Source of the DNA: Desulfobacterales bacterium | GTDB taxonomy: Bacteria; Desulfobacterota; DSM-4660; Desulfatiglandales; Desulfatiglandaceae | Direction of reading: 5' to 3' | Assembly: GCA_022013615.1 (NCBI GenBank) | Contig: JAKLQB010000877.1 | Span: forward strand, 1 to 8,013 | Length of the DNA stretch: 8,013 bases | Shown here: positions 1 to 6,006 of the stretch, piece by piece | Layout: every line of letters starts with the position of its first letter | How positions within the stretch are numbered: the stretch's first letter is position 1 | Translations under genes and position numbers: made by a program | Notes under the pieces: generated by a model | Databases searched by the model: none | Told to the model about the DNA's origin: nothing | What the model saw: only the letters and a program-made list of their open reading frames with translations

Positions 1-83
1 ATAATCGGATCAACTTCATCGTCAATTTCAACTATATCATTCTTGTTTTTAAGGATACTGAGATAGTCTCGAAAGCTTTTCAT
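1..83 (-). CDS. UbiD-family decarboxylase, N-terminal fragment (cut by the left edge)
   Basis: Only the first 27 codons are in the window. The peptide begins MKSFRDYLSILKNKND and continues to an acidic stretch, IVEIDDEVDPI. This matches the usual opening of UbiD-family proteins: a short 'LRDFL..LE..GELV.I..EVDP' segment before the main fold. UbiD enzymes are prenylated-FMN-dependent (de)carboxylases of aromatic or unsaturated acids, and their catalytic residues lie far downstream of this fragment. The ATG start is supported by GGAGG seven bases upstream. An in-frame ATG nine codons further up (108-110) is possible but has no comparable ribosome site. The gene follows the ATPase gene ending at 145 by 61 bp with no terminator visible, so it may share its transcript. 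Family assignment rests on a short N-terminus; exact substrate cannot be inferred. Confidence 0.7.
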   Translation of the reverse strand, partial: MKSFRDYLSILKNKNDIVEIDDEVDPI

Positions 84-90
84 GAAATCA

Positions 91-95
91 CCTCC
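91..95 (-). promoter_or_regulatory. Ribosome binding site of the UbiD-like gene
   Basis: GGAGG on the minus strand, followed by TGATTTC and then ATG (81-83). This strong site chooses the MKSFRDYL start over the in-frame ATG at 108-110, which would place the site inside the coding sequence. Confidence 0.8.
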
Positions 96-144
96 ATTGT
101 TACTGGTCATAAATCATATTGTTCCCTGTATGCTCACTTCTAAA

Positions 145-1116
145 CTACACTCCATGGCAGGCCACAAAGTGAGTATGCCCCTTGTCCTGAAATCCCGGAT
201 ATTCTTGCTCACACATAGGGCTTTTTCTTTCACACTTGGGATAGAACCGGCAGCGCAAGGGTGGCTTCCTGGTATCCTCCATTGCCTCTGAGAGTTCGAC
301 ACGCCTTCTTTTAATCGTCGGGTCAGGTATGGGAACCGCTGAAATCAATGCACTCGTGTACGGGTGGAGTGGGTGTTGGATAACTTCTTCCGTGCTACCA
401 GATTCCACGATCTTGCCCTGGTACATCACAATCAGCCAGTCGCACATATATCTGGCAATAGAAAGATCATGTGTGATAAAGAGGTATGTCAATCCAAACT
501 TGTCCTTCAGCCCCAGCATGAGGTTCAAGACTGAAATCCTGATGGACACATCCAGCATGGAAACCGGCTCATCCGCCACCACAAATCTGGGCCGGATAAT
601 CAGGGCCCTTGCAATTGCAACTCTCTGTCTTTGCCCTCCGCTCAGTTCGTGAGGATATCTGTACAGGAAGTCCTGCGGAGGAGTTAAACCTGCCGATTCA
701 AGGGCATAAAGGACATCCTTTTCATTCCCATGCACCGATCGCTTTTCCTGAATAATCAAAGGTTCAGCCACTGTCTCGTAGACCGTCAATCTTGGATTCA
801 AAGACTCATAAGGGTCTTGAAAAATCATCTGGACTTTTCGTCTGAAATGGATTTCCTCGGACTTCTTCAAATCAAGAATATCCTGACCGTTCAGTTGAAT
901 ACGACCACGTGTTGGTTCTATAAGCCTGACCAATAGGTTCCCGATGGTCGTCTTTCCGCTACCTGACTCGCCGACCAGACCAAATATCTTTCCCTCTGGT
1001 ATCTCTAAATTGACGTCATGGACTGCATAGATACCACCTTTCGACCCCCTGAAGATCCCCTTTTTAACAGGGAAAATTTTTGTCAGATTTGTCGTTTTAA
1101 CAATGACGTCACTCAA
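145..1116 (-). CDS. Peptide-type ABC transporter ATP-binding protein (DppF/OppF-like)
   Basis: A 323-residue cytoplasmic ATPase of the dipeptide/oligopeptide importer family. It would pair with the neighbouring ATPase (1113-2075) to power the two permeases. Visible motifs are Walker A GESGSGKT (49-56), Q-loop Q100, signature LSGGQ (158-162), Walker B ending in D182-E183, and the H-loop His at 216. The family C-terminal extension follows, with HPLHPYTSAL at about 248-257 and four cysteines C289, C295, C302 and C320. In relatives, cysteines in this position can bind a 4Fe-4S cluster. The start is TTG (1114-1116), whose last two bases are shared with the TGA of the upstream ATPase gene. AGGAG lies six bases before it, and no in-frame ATG is close by. 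The gene is complete and ends in TAG at 145-147. The transported substrate cannot be told from the ATPase; peptide, nickel and opine systems share this architecture. Confidence 0.95.
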   Translation of the reverse strand: MSDVIVKTTNLTKIFPVKKGIFRGSKGGIYAVHDVNLEIPEGKIFGLVGESGSGKTTIGNLLVRLIEPTRGRIQLNGQDILDLKKSEEIHFRRKVQMIFQDPYESLNPRLTVYETVAEPLIIQEKRSVHGNEKDVLYALESAGLTPPQDFLYRYPHELSGGQRQRVAIARALIIRPRFVVADEPVSMLDVSIRISVLNLMLGLKDKFGLTYLFITHDLSIARYMCDWLIVMYQGKIVESGSTEEVIQHPLHPYTSALISAVPIPDPTIKRRRVELSEAMEDTRKPPLRCRFYPKCERKSPMCEQEYPGFQDKGHTHFVACHGV

Positions 1117-2075
1117 AGGCTTCTCCTGGCTGCATGGCAGGCAACCCAGTGATTTTCCTCTATTTCTGTAAATTCAGGCCTTATGGAATTACATTCTTTC
1201 AGTGACTGTTGACACCGGGGAAAAAACTTGCATCCCGGGGAGGAGTCTGTTAACCGGGGTGGTTCCCCTGGAATCCCTTCTAACCTTTCCGGTTTTCCGT
1301 GGATTTTCGGAAATGAACGCATCAAGCCCTGGGTATAAGGATGAAGAGGCGCTTTGAAAAGAGACATGGTATCGCCATGTTCCACAATGTTTCCCGCATA
1401 CATCACAGCAATTTTATTACAGACCTCGGAAATAACGGCAATATCGTGAGAGATGTACAGCATGGTCATGGTGAGTTCTGCCTGTATTTTTTCAATGGAT
1501 GATAATATCCTGTCTTGAACCAGGACATCTAAGGCCGTAGTTGCTTCATCGGCGATTATAATATCCGGATCACAGATCAAAGACATGGCGATAATGGCCC
1601 GCTGCTTCATGCCGCCGCTGTATTCATGGGGGTAATTACGTGCCCTTCCGGGATCCAGTCCCACCAATTGAAACATGGCCTCCATTTTATCGCTGGCCTG
1701 TTTTTTGGTCAGCTTTTGATGTTCCACAAGCGCCTCTATCAACTGATCACCCACCCGATAGACGGGATCCAAGGCGTTCATGGCAGCCTGAAAGATCATT
1801 GAAATATTTTTCCACCGGATTCTCCTCATGTCCTTTTCACTCAAGGACAGTAAATCCTGGCCTTTGAACAGAATTTGTCCTCCGTGAATGGTGGCATTCG
1901 GAGGCAGCAATCTGAGGATGCTAAGGCCAATGGATGTCTTTCCGCATCCGGACTCCCCAACGATGCCAACCGTGTCCCCCTTTTCCACTCTCAAAGACGC
2001 CCTGTCAATAGCACGCACAGTGCCTTCCTGTGTCTTATAAGACATTTCCAGGGATTTCAGTTCAAGAACGACCAT
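1113..2075 (-). CDS. Peptide-type ABC transporter ATP-binding protein (DppD/OppD-like)
   Basis: A 320-residue ATPase subunit, partner of the DppF-like protein. Motifs are Walker A GESGCGKT (40-47), Q-loop Q96, a variant signature YSGGM (152-156), Walker B ending in D176-E177 followed by ATTALDV, and H-loop H210. YSGGM in place of LSGGQ is common in DppD-type subunits and does not suggest inactivity. The C-terminal oligopeptide extension has HPYTQGL at 245-251 and cysteines C282, C288, C295 and C313, with exactly the same spacing as in the DppF-like partner. The ATG start lies two bases after the TGA of the permease gene ending at 2078. A GGGAG-type site within that gene's end is about eight bases upstream. 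The gene ends in TGA at 1113-1115, overlapping the next gene by 4 bp. It is complete, with nothing missing from the catalytic set. Confidence 0.95.
   Translation of the reverse strand: MVVLELKSLEMSYKTQEGTVRAIDRASLRVEKGDTVGIVGESGCGKTSIGLSILRLLPPNATIHGGQILFKGQDLLSLSEKDMRRIRWKNISMIFQAAMNALDPVYRVGDQLIEALVEHQKLTKKQASDKMEAMFQLVGLDPGRARNYPHEYSGGMKQRAIIAMSLICDPDIIIADEATTALDVLVQDRILSSIEKIQAELTMTMLYISHDIAVISEVCNKIAVMYAGNIVEHGDTMSLFKAPLHPYTQGLMRSFPKIHGKPERLEGIPGEPPRLTDSSPGCKFFPRCQQSLKECNSIRPEFTEIEENHWVACHAARRSL
1123..1127 (-). promoter_or_regulatory. Ribosome binding site supporting a TTG start
   Basis: AGGAG on the minus strand, six bases before TTG (1114-1116), inside the end of the upstream ATPase gene. 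The TTGA overlap joins the stop of one gene to the start of the next, a layout typical of translational coupling. It decides the otherwise weak TTG start. Confidence 0.7.
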
Positions 2076-2077
2076 GA

Positions 2078-2971
2078 TCAGGGCTCCCTCAGTCGGGGAT
2101 TGATCTCTTTTTCAAGGGAGTATCCTACTAAGTAGAATGAGAGGGCCAGCAATGAAATTGAAAGCCCGGGCGGAATCATCCAGTAAAGGGCCTTGAATGT
2201 ATGACCCGTTGAAAAGCACCATTGAAGCATCATTCCCCAACTTGAAATGGTGGGATCACTAAATCCTAAAAATCCAAGGCCTGCCTCGGTCAGTATGGCA
2301 TAAGTGACCCCGATGGTCATATAGAGAAAGGTGAGGGGAAGAACATTTGGGGCGATATGAATAAGAATAATCCGCCAATCGGATGCCCCTGAAACCCTGG
2401 CCGACTTCACAAAAGGCCTCTCTCTTAAGCTCAAGGTTTGAGAGCGGATTACCCTGGCTGTTATGGGCCAGCCCGTCAATCCAAGGACCATTACAATAAC
2501 CCAGATGCCTCTATGTTCAAATACACACAGTATCATGATCAAAAGAGGCAACGAGGGAATAGACAGTATTATGTCTGTTACCCTCATTAGCAGTGAATCG
2601 GTAACTCCTCTGAAATACCCGGAGATCAAGCCTATGGCTGTTCCAATCAGCGTGGCCATGAGTCCCACTGTGATGCCAACAAGAAAGGCAATTTGTGATC
2701 CCTTGAGAAGCTGAGAAAAAACGTCTCTCCCCAGATGATCAGTGCCCAGAGGGTGGGTCAAGGTAGGTCCCTGGGAACTAAAGATGAGGGGATCAACACC
2801 AATCAGAGGATCATAGACGTCTGGATCAATGTTAATCACAAAAGGGGAAACCAGCGCCATTACCCCAAATATGATAATTATGGCAATACCAATCTTCCCA
2901 AGCGCTTCCTGGCTAATCCCTTTGAAAAGCAAATGAGCAAGCCCGAATTTTCTTTTTGTGGGTATTCGCAT
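2078..2971 (-). CDS. Peptide-type ABC transporter permease (DppC/OppC-like)
   Basis: A 297-residue inner-membrane permease, the second channel subunit of the importer. The first membrane segment is at about 27-46. It is followed by the family motif HPLGTDHLGRDVFSQLL (73-89), several further hydrophobic segments, the cytoplasmic ATPase-contact (EAA) loop at about 183-212 (KSARVSGASDWRIILIHIAPN), then TEAGLGFLGF (228-237) and a C-terminal NPRLREP. These are typical of DppC, and the length is normal. The start is the first in-frame ATG; a TGA two codons upstream prevents a longer form. Unusually, no Shine-Dalgarno-like purine run precedes this ATG. The 40 bp before it are mostly a 14-bp tandem repeat. 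Translation may depend on ribosomes arriving from the upstream permease gene. The next gene starts two bases after this stop. Confidence 0.94.
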   Translation of the reverse strand: MRIPTKRKFGLAHLLFKGISQEALGKIGIAIIIIFGVMALVSPFVINIDPDVYDPLIGVDPLIFSSQGPTLTHPLGTDHLGRDVFSQLLKGSQIAFLVGITVGLMATLIGTAIGLISGYFRGVTDSLLMRVTDIILSIPSLPLLIMILCVFEHRGIWVIVMVLGLTGWPITARVIRSQTLSLRERPFVKSARVSGASDWRIILIHIAPNVLPLTFLYMTIGVTYAILTEAGLGFLGFSDPTISSWGMMLQWCFSTGHTFKALYWMIPPGLSISLLALSFYLVGYSLEKEINPRLREP

Positions 2972-2977
2972 TATTCG

Positions 2978-3011
2978 TCAATCGAAAATAGTCAATCGAA
3001 AATCATCAATC
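2978..3011 (-). repeat. 14-bp tandem repeat filling the gap between the two permease genes
   Basis: On the minus strand the hexamer GATTGA occurs three times at exact 14-bp spacing (plus-strand TCAATC at 2978, 2992 and 3006). Spacers are TGATTTTC and CTATTTTC, so there are about 2.4 units. The array begins immediately after the TAG of the DppB-like gene (3012-3014) and ends six bases before the ATG of the DppC-like gene. Because 14 is not a multiple of three, the three TGA triplets fall in all three reading frames. Short runs of similar AT-rich units between genes are known to me from environmental bacterial genomes, but I cannot name the family. Confidence 0.8.
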
Positions 3012-3977
3012 CTAATACCTTATCCGTGGGTCAAGATATGCATAAAGGATATCCGTAATCAAATTGGTGACAAGCACAACCATCGCAATCAATATGAAGG
3101 AGGCCTGCGCCAAAGGATAATCCCTGAGAAGAACAGAATCGACCATGGTTCTGCCAATCCCGGGCCAGGAAAAGACTGTTTCCAGCAAGACACAACCCCC
3201 GATGGAATAGGCAATACTCATGGAAAAGGCAGTAACCACCGGCAGGATGGCATTCCTGGCCGCGTGTTTATTCCTTATCTTTCTTTCACTCAACCCCTTG
3301 GCCCTGACAGTGAGGATGTAGTCTTCACCTATGGTTTCCAGCATGCTATTTCTCATAATCAGCATATTACCGGCAAACCAGGTAAGCACATAACACACAA
3401 GCGGTGAGACGAGGTGGTGTAGCAAATCCAGGGTCTTCACCAACACGGACGAACCCGGGAGCCACTTGTCCGGAGTAATCATCCCTCCCACAGGGAAAAG
3501 CCCGAATTTGTAAGAGAACACCCATATCATCAGGAGCCCCAGCCAGGGGACAAAAAAGGTCCAAAAGCTCAGCCCGGTGAATATGAGGACCTTTTCAGAC
3601 TTCCCTCCCCTTTTCCAGGCCATGTATCTACCCAGGCTCACTCCCACAAGATAGGAGATAATCGCGGCAGGTAGAAAGAGAACAATGGTATTCAACAGCC
3701 TCTCACCGATGACTTCCAGGACAGGTCGTTTGTAGAAAAAGGAATGCCCGAAGTTCCCGTGCAGGATACTCCCCAGGTAGTTAGTAAATTGTTTATGAAT
3801 TGGCTGATCCAGGCCAAACTGGGCCTTGATACGTGCGATGGTTTCTGTTGACATCTGAGGGGAGATAAAGAAGATCGAGGGGTCGCCGGGCATCAATCGA
3901 AACATAGTAAATGTCACCGTAAGGATGACAAATAGCGTTATCACAGTCATGATCAGGCGATTGGCTAAATACCCCAT
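3012..3977 (-). CDS. Peptide-type ABC transporter permease (DppB/OppB-like)
   Basis: A 321-residue inner-membrane permease, the first channel subunit. The N-terminus has a membrane segment at about 9-28, then the RLMPGDPS motif (27-34) and a periplasmic stretch with FGLDQPI (54-60), both characteristic of DppB. Further membrane segments lie at about 94-116, 131-155, 187-209 and 289-311. The EAA loop is at about 218-246 (EDYILTVRAKGLSERKI). It is followed by ETVFSWPGIGRTMVDSVLLRDYP (266-288) and the usual DPRIRY end, all family hallmarks. The ATG start has GGAG seven bases upstream within AGGTGGAG. The gene is complete. It lies 205 bp after the solute-binding protein gene, with an inverted repeat between them, and 40 bp before the DppC-like gene. 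Substrate specificity is not readable from the permease. Confidence 0.95.
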   Translation of the reverse strand: MGYLANRLIMTVITLFVILTVTFTMFRLMPGDPSIFFISPQMSTETIARIKAQFGLDQPIHKQFTNYLGSILHGNFGHSFFYKRPVLEVIGERLLNTIVLFLPAAIISYLVGVSLGRYMAWKRGGKSEKVLIFTGLSFWTFFVPWLGLLMIWVFSYKFGLFPVGGMITPDKWLPGSSVLVKTLDLLHHLVSPLVCYVLTWFAGNMLIMRNSMLETIGEDYILTVRAKGLSERKIRNKHAARNAILPVVTAFSMSIAYSIGGCVLLETVFSWPGIGRTMVDSVLLRDYPLAQASFILIAMVVLVTNLITDILYAYLDPRIRY

Positions 3978-4067
3978 CAGCTATCTCCACCTACTGAAAA
4001 ACCGATTGATGCTCAGACTTTCATTTTCTACGGCAGTCTTTTCATGTCATCTACTTTAAGCTCTCTC

Positions 4068-4145
4068 AAATCCCCCCCAACCCCCCTTTACAAAGGGGGG
4101 AGCATCTGAAGTCCCACTTTTTGAAAGGGGGATTTAGGGGGATTT
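4068..4145. repeat. C-run/G-run imperfect inverted repeat between binding-protein and permease genes
   Basis: This 78-bp element lies in the 205-bp gap 3978-4182. Its outer arms (AAAT, C-run, AA, C-run, TTT at 4068-4089; AAA, G-run, ATTTA, G-run, ATTT at 4124-4145) are imperfect complements. Two small hairpins sit inside: CCCCCCTTT/AAAGGGGGG at 4081-4100, with nine perfect pairs before loop closure, and TCCCACTTT/AAAGGGGGA at 4112-4132, with one mismatch. Intergenic elements of this look are widespread in Desulfobacterota and similar genomes. No T-run follows on the minus strand, so it is not a standard intrinsic terminator. The rest of the gap (3978-4067 and 4146-4182) holds only the ribosome site of the permease gene. 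Confidence 0.85.
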
Positions 4146-4182
4146 TCCCCTGACACGCCTTAAGTCAACAGCGCTTAAAATC

Positions 4183-5943
4183 TTACTTGACCGGCTTAAT
4201 ACATGAGAGCGAATCCTTGTTAACAACACCGTTATACTGTTCAATCCATCCTGTAAAACGTGTATGATTGTAAGCATGGATATTCTTCAACACATAAAGA
4301 GGGATATGCGGAAGATCATCTGCCAAGATCTCCTGTAAATTAAACGCTCCTTTACGGGCCTCATCCCAATCAAAGACCTTCAGCCAGGCGTACATTGCCT
4401 CCTGGTATCGGTCCTCTTTGTACGCCATCATATTCCACCCGTAAGGATAGATCTCTTTAACATCGAAATAGTATTGAAAATGAACAGGAAAAGGCTCGAT
4501 GATGTTCCCAAAAATGATAACATCGAACTTGTTTTCCCACCACACATTGTTGATAAGGGTTGGAAAGGCCACGAGGTTGGTCTTGGCATCAAGCCCCAAT
4601 TTCTTCCACCATTGGGCGATCAAGATGGCTGACTGGGCCTCCTGGGGGTTTGTGGCCTGGGTGCGTGAGATAATCTCCATAGGTTTGACCTTTTTCCCAT
4701 CAGGCATCTTAATGCCAACTCCGGCAATGACCCGGGTGCCCTCAATTTTTGGTTCCTTCTCCCAGGTGTATCCGGCCTCCTTCAGAATAGAAATGGCCTT
4801 TGAATATCGAAAGGCCTCGGGTTTTCCCCTGCCGTAATTTTCCACATTCCCGTTGTACCAGAATTCTAACCCAGGGTTCTCTATGGCGTCGGCTGCCGTT
4901 CCATAATCCTGAAGCAATCTCTTTATGAGAAAGTCCTTGTCGATCGCATAGGCGAGGGCCTTGCGGAACATCTTGTCGCTAAGCGGTTTTTCTCTCAGGT
5001 TGAAGCCCGCATACTTGACATCATGATAGTAGGGCTCTGTGCTGACCGTCAGGTGCTTGACCTTTTTCAGCTCCGGAATGAAGGCTGCATCCAATCCGTG
5101 CCATATAGTATCTATCTCTTCGCCCTTGAGGGCCAGGACTGCCGACGACAGATTACCGTAAAATTTGAACAGTATTCGATCCACGAAAGGCCCATAGGTC
5201 ACTGATCCTCCATCACCGGTGGAGACAGTTTGTCCTTTGAGAAACCAGTCATCATTTTTTTCAAGAAGAATATATTGCCCCTGCTTTTCTTCCACAAATT
5301 TAAAAGGTCCGGTGCCAATGGGATGTTTGATCACATAGTTGAAGATGTATTTTTGAGGGGCCTCATTCTTTCTCGCTTCAGCAACAATCTTTGACCATTT
5401 GGCTTTCTGAAGAATGAGAGTCATAAAGGTCCTGTAATAAAGAAGCGTCGTCTTTTCCTTGAGGTGAAATTTTAGGGTATAGGGTTCGACTACCTCCACT
5501 TCTTCCAGCATATCTATGGTATTGAGATAATTTGCCGCTTCGAATTCACCGAAAAAATCCAGGGTGAACTTGACATCCTCGGCAGTAAATTCGCTCCCAT
5601 CGTGCCACTTGATCCCCTTCTTTAGCTTTACCACCACGGTCTTATCATCTATCCACTGCGGCATGGATTCTGCCATATAGGGTATCCATTCTAATGACTT
5701 AGGGGCATATGCATAGAGACCGCGTGGGTCTAAGTAGCCTCCGCAATAGATCATCTTAATGATATGCCAGTTCTGTTCGCTCTCGGCGCTCAGAGGATTG
5801 AGGGTCTGCGGCTCCATGACCAATCCGATTTTTACGGTACTTTCTTTGGTCATCGCCGAAGAGGGGATAACAAGGGCCGTTACCATGCCAAAACACAACA
5901 GCATTGTTACGACAACAATAGTCCTCATTTTTTTCGTCTCCAT
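4183..5943 (-). CDS. Family 5 extracellular solute-binding protein of a peptide-type ABC transporter (DppA/OppA-like)
   Basis: A 586-residue periplasmic binding protein that would capture the ligand and deliver it to the permeases. A signal peptide is clear: basic METKKMR, a hydrophobic core to about residue 26, and a likely cut after PSSA (27-30). The only Cys in the core (LLC) does not form a lipobox, so the protein is probably soluble in a Gram-negative periplasm. Family 5 motifs include LKKGIKWHDGSEFTAEDVKFTL (107-128), GTGPFKFVE (210-218), FRKALAYAIDKDFLI (326-340) and LQEILADDLPHIPLY (536-550). The chosen ATG has GGGAGG five bases upstream. A longer form starting at 6000 adds 19 charged residues, lacks a ribosome site and would bury the signal peptide. 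The gene begins 63 bp after the M20 gene. At 586 residues it is somewhat longer than classic DppA (about 535). The ligand is unknown: peptides, opines or other amides are all possible. Confidence 0.93.
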   Translation of the reverse strand: METKKMRTIVVVTMLLCFGMVTALVIPSSAMTKESTVKIGLVMEPQTLNPLSAESEQNWHIIKMIYCGGYLDPRGLYAYAPKSLEWIPYMAESMPQWIDDKTVVVKLKKGIKWHDGSEFTAEDVKFTLDFFGEFEAANYLNTIDMLEEVEVVEPYTLKFHLKEKTTLLYYRTFMTLILQKAKWSKIVAEARKNEAPQKYIFNYVIKHPIGTGPFKFVEEKQGQYILLEKNDDWFLKGQTVSTGDGGSVTYGPFVDRILFKFYGNLSSAVLALKGEEIDTIWHGLDAAFIPELKKVKHLTVSTEPYYHDVKYAGFNLREKPLSDKMFRKALAYAIDKDFLIKRLLQDYGTAADAIENPGLEFWYNGNVENYGRGKPEAFRYSKAISILKEAGYTWEKEPKIEGTRVIAGVGIKMPDGKKVKPMEIISRTQATNPQEAQSAILIAQWWKKLGLDAKTNLVAFPTLINNVWWENKFDVIIFGNIIEPFPVHFQYYFDVKEIYPYGWNMMAYKEDRYQEAMYAWLKVFDWDEARKGAFNLQEILADDLPHIPLYVLKNIHAYNHTRFTGWIEQYNGVVNKDSLSCIKPVK

Positions 5944-5948
5944 AATTT

Positions 5949-5954
5949 CCTCCC
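5949..5954 (-). promoter_or_regulatory. Ribosome binding site deciding the start of the solute-binding protein
   Basis: GGGAGG on the minus strand, followed by AAATT and ATG (5941-5943). It supports the 586-residue form, whose signal peptide is then at the true N-terminus, over the longer reading frame from 6000. Confidence 0.8.
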
Positions 5955-6006
5955 TTTCAATAAAATGTTTATGGTCCCTTTTTCCACTCACTTTCTCCAT
6001 TTAGTA

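Noticed and set aside
2978..3011. Possible CRISPR array
   Set aside because: The repeated hexamer and 14-bp period are far too short for CRISPR repeats and spacers, there are only about 2.4 units, and no cas genes are present.
2958..3407. Plus-strand open reading frames, including a 149-codon one here and others across the window
   Set aside because: All lie opposite well-supported minus-strand genes with clear family motifs, and their translations show no recognisable domain; they are antisense shadows.
4003..4010. GATTGATG on the plus strand in the permease leader, resembling the tandem-repeat unit
   Set aside because: Only eight bases match, and it is on the opposite strand from the array; likely coincidence.
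4081..4100. Rho-independent terminator after the binding-protein gene
   Set aside because: The hairpin is strong, but no T-run follows it on the minus strand, and the permease genes needed by the same importer lie downstream.
4140..4170. Promoter-like TTGACT on the minus strand after the binding-protein gene
   Set aside because: A -35-like hexamer is present, but no reasonable -10 element lies at the proper distance; the match is as expected by chance.
5944..6000. N-terminal extension of the binding protein from the ATG at 5998-6000
   Set aside because: It has no ribosome site, adds a charged segment before the signal peptide, and the downstream ATG has a strong GGGAGG at the right distance.
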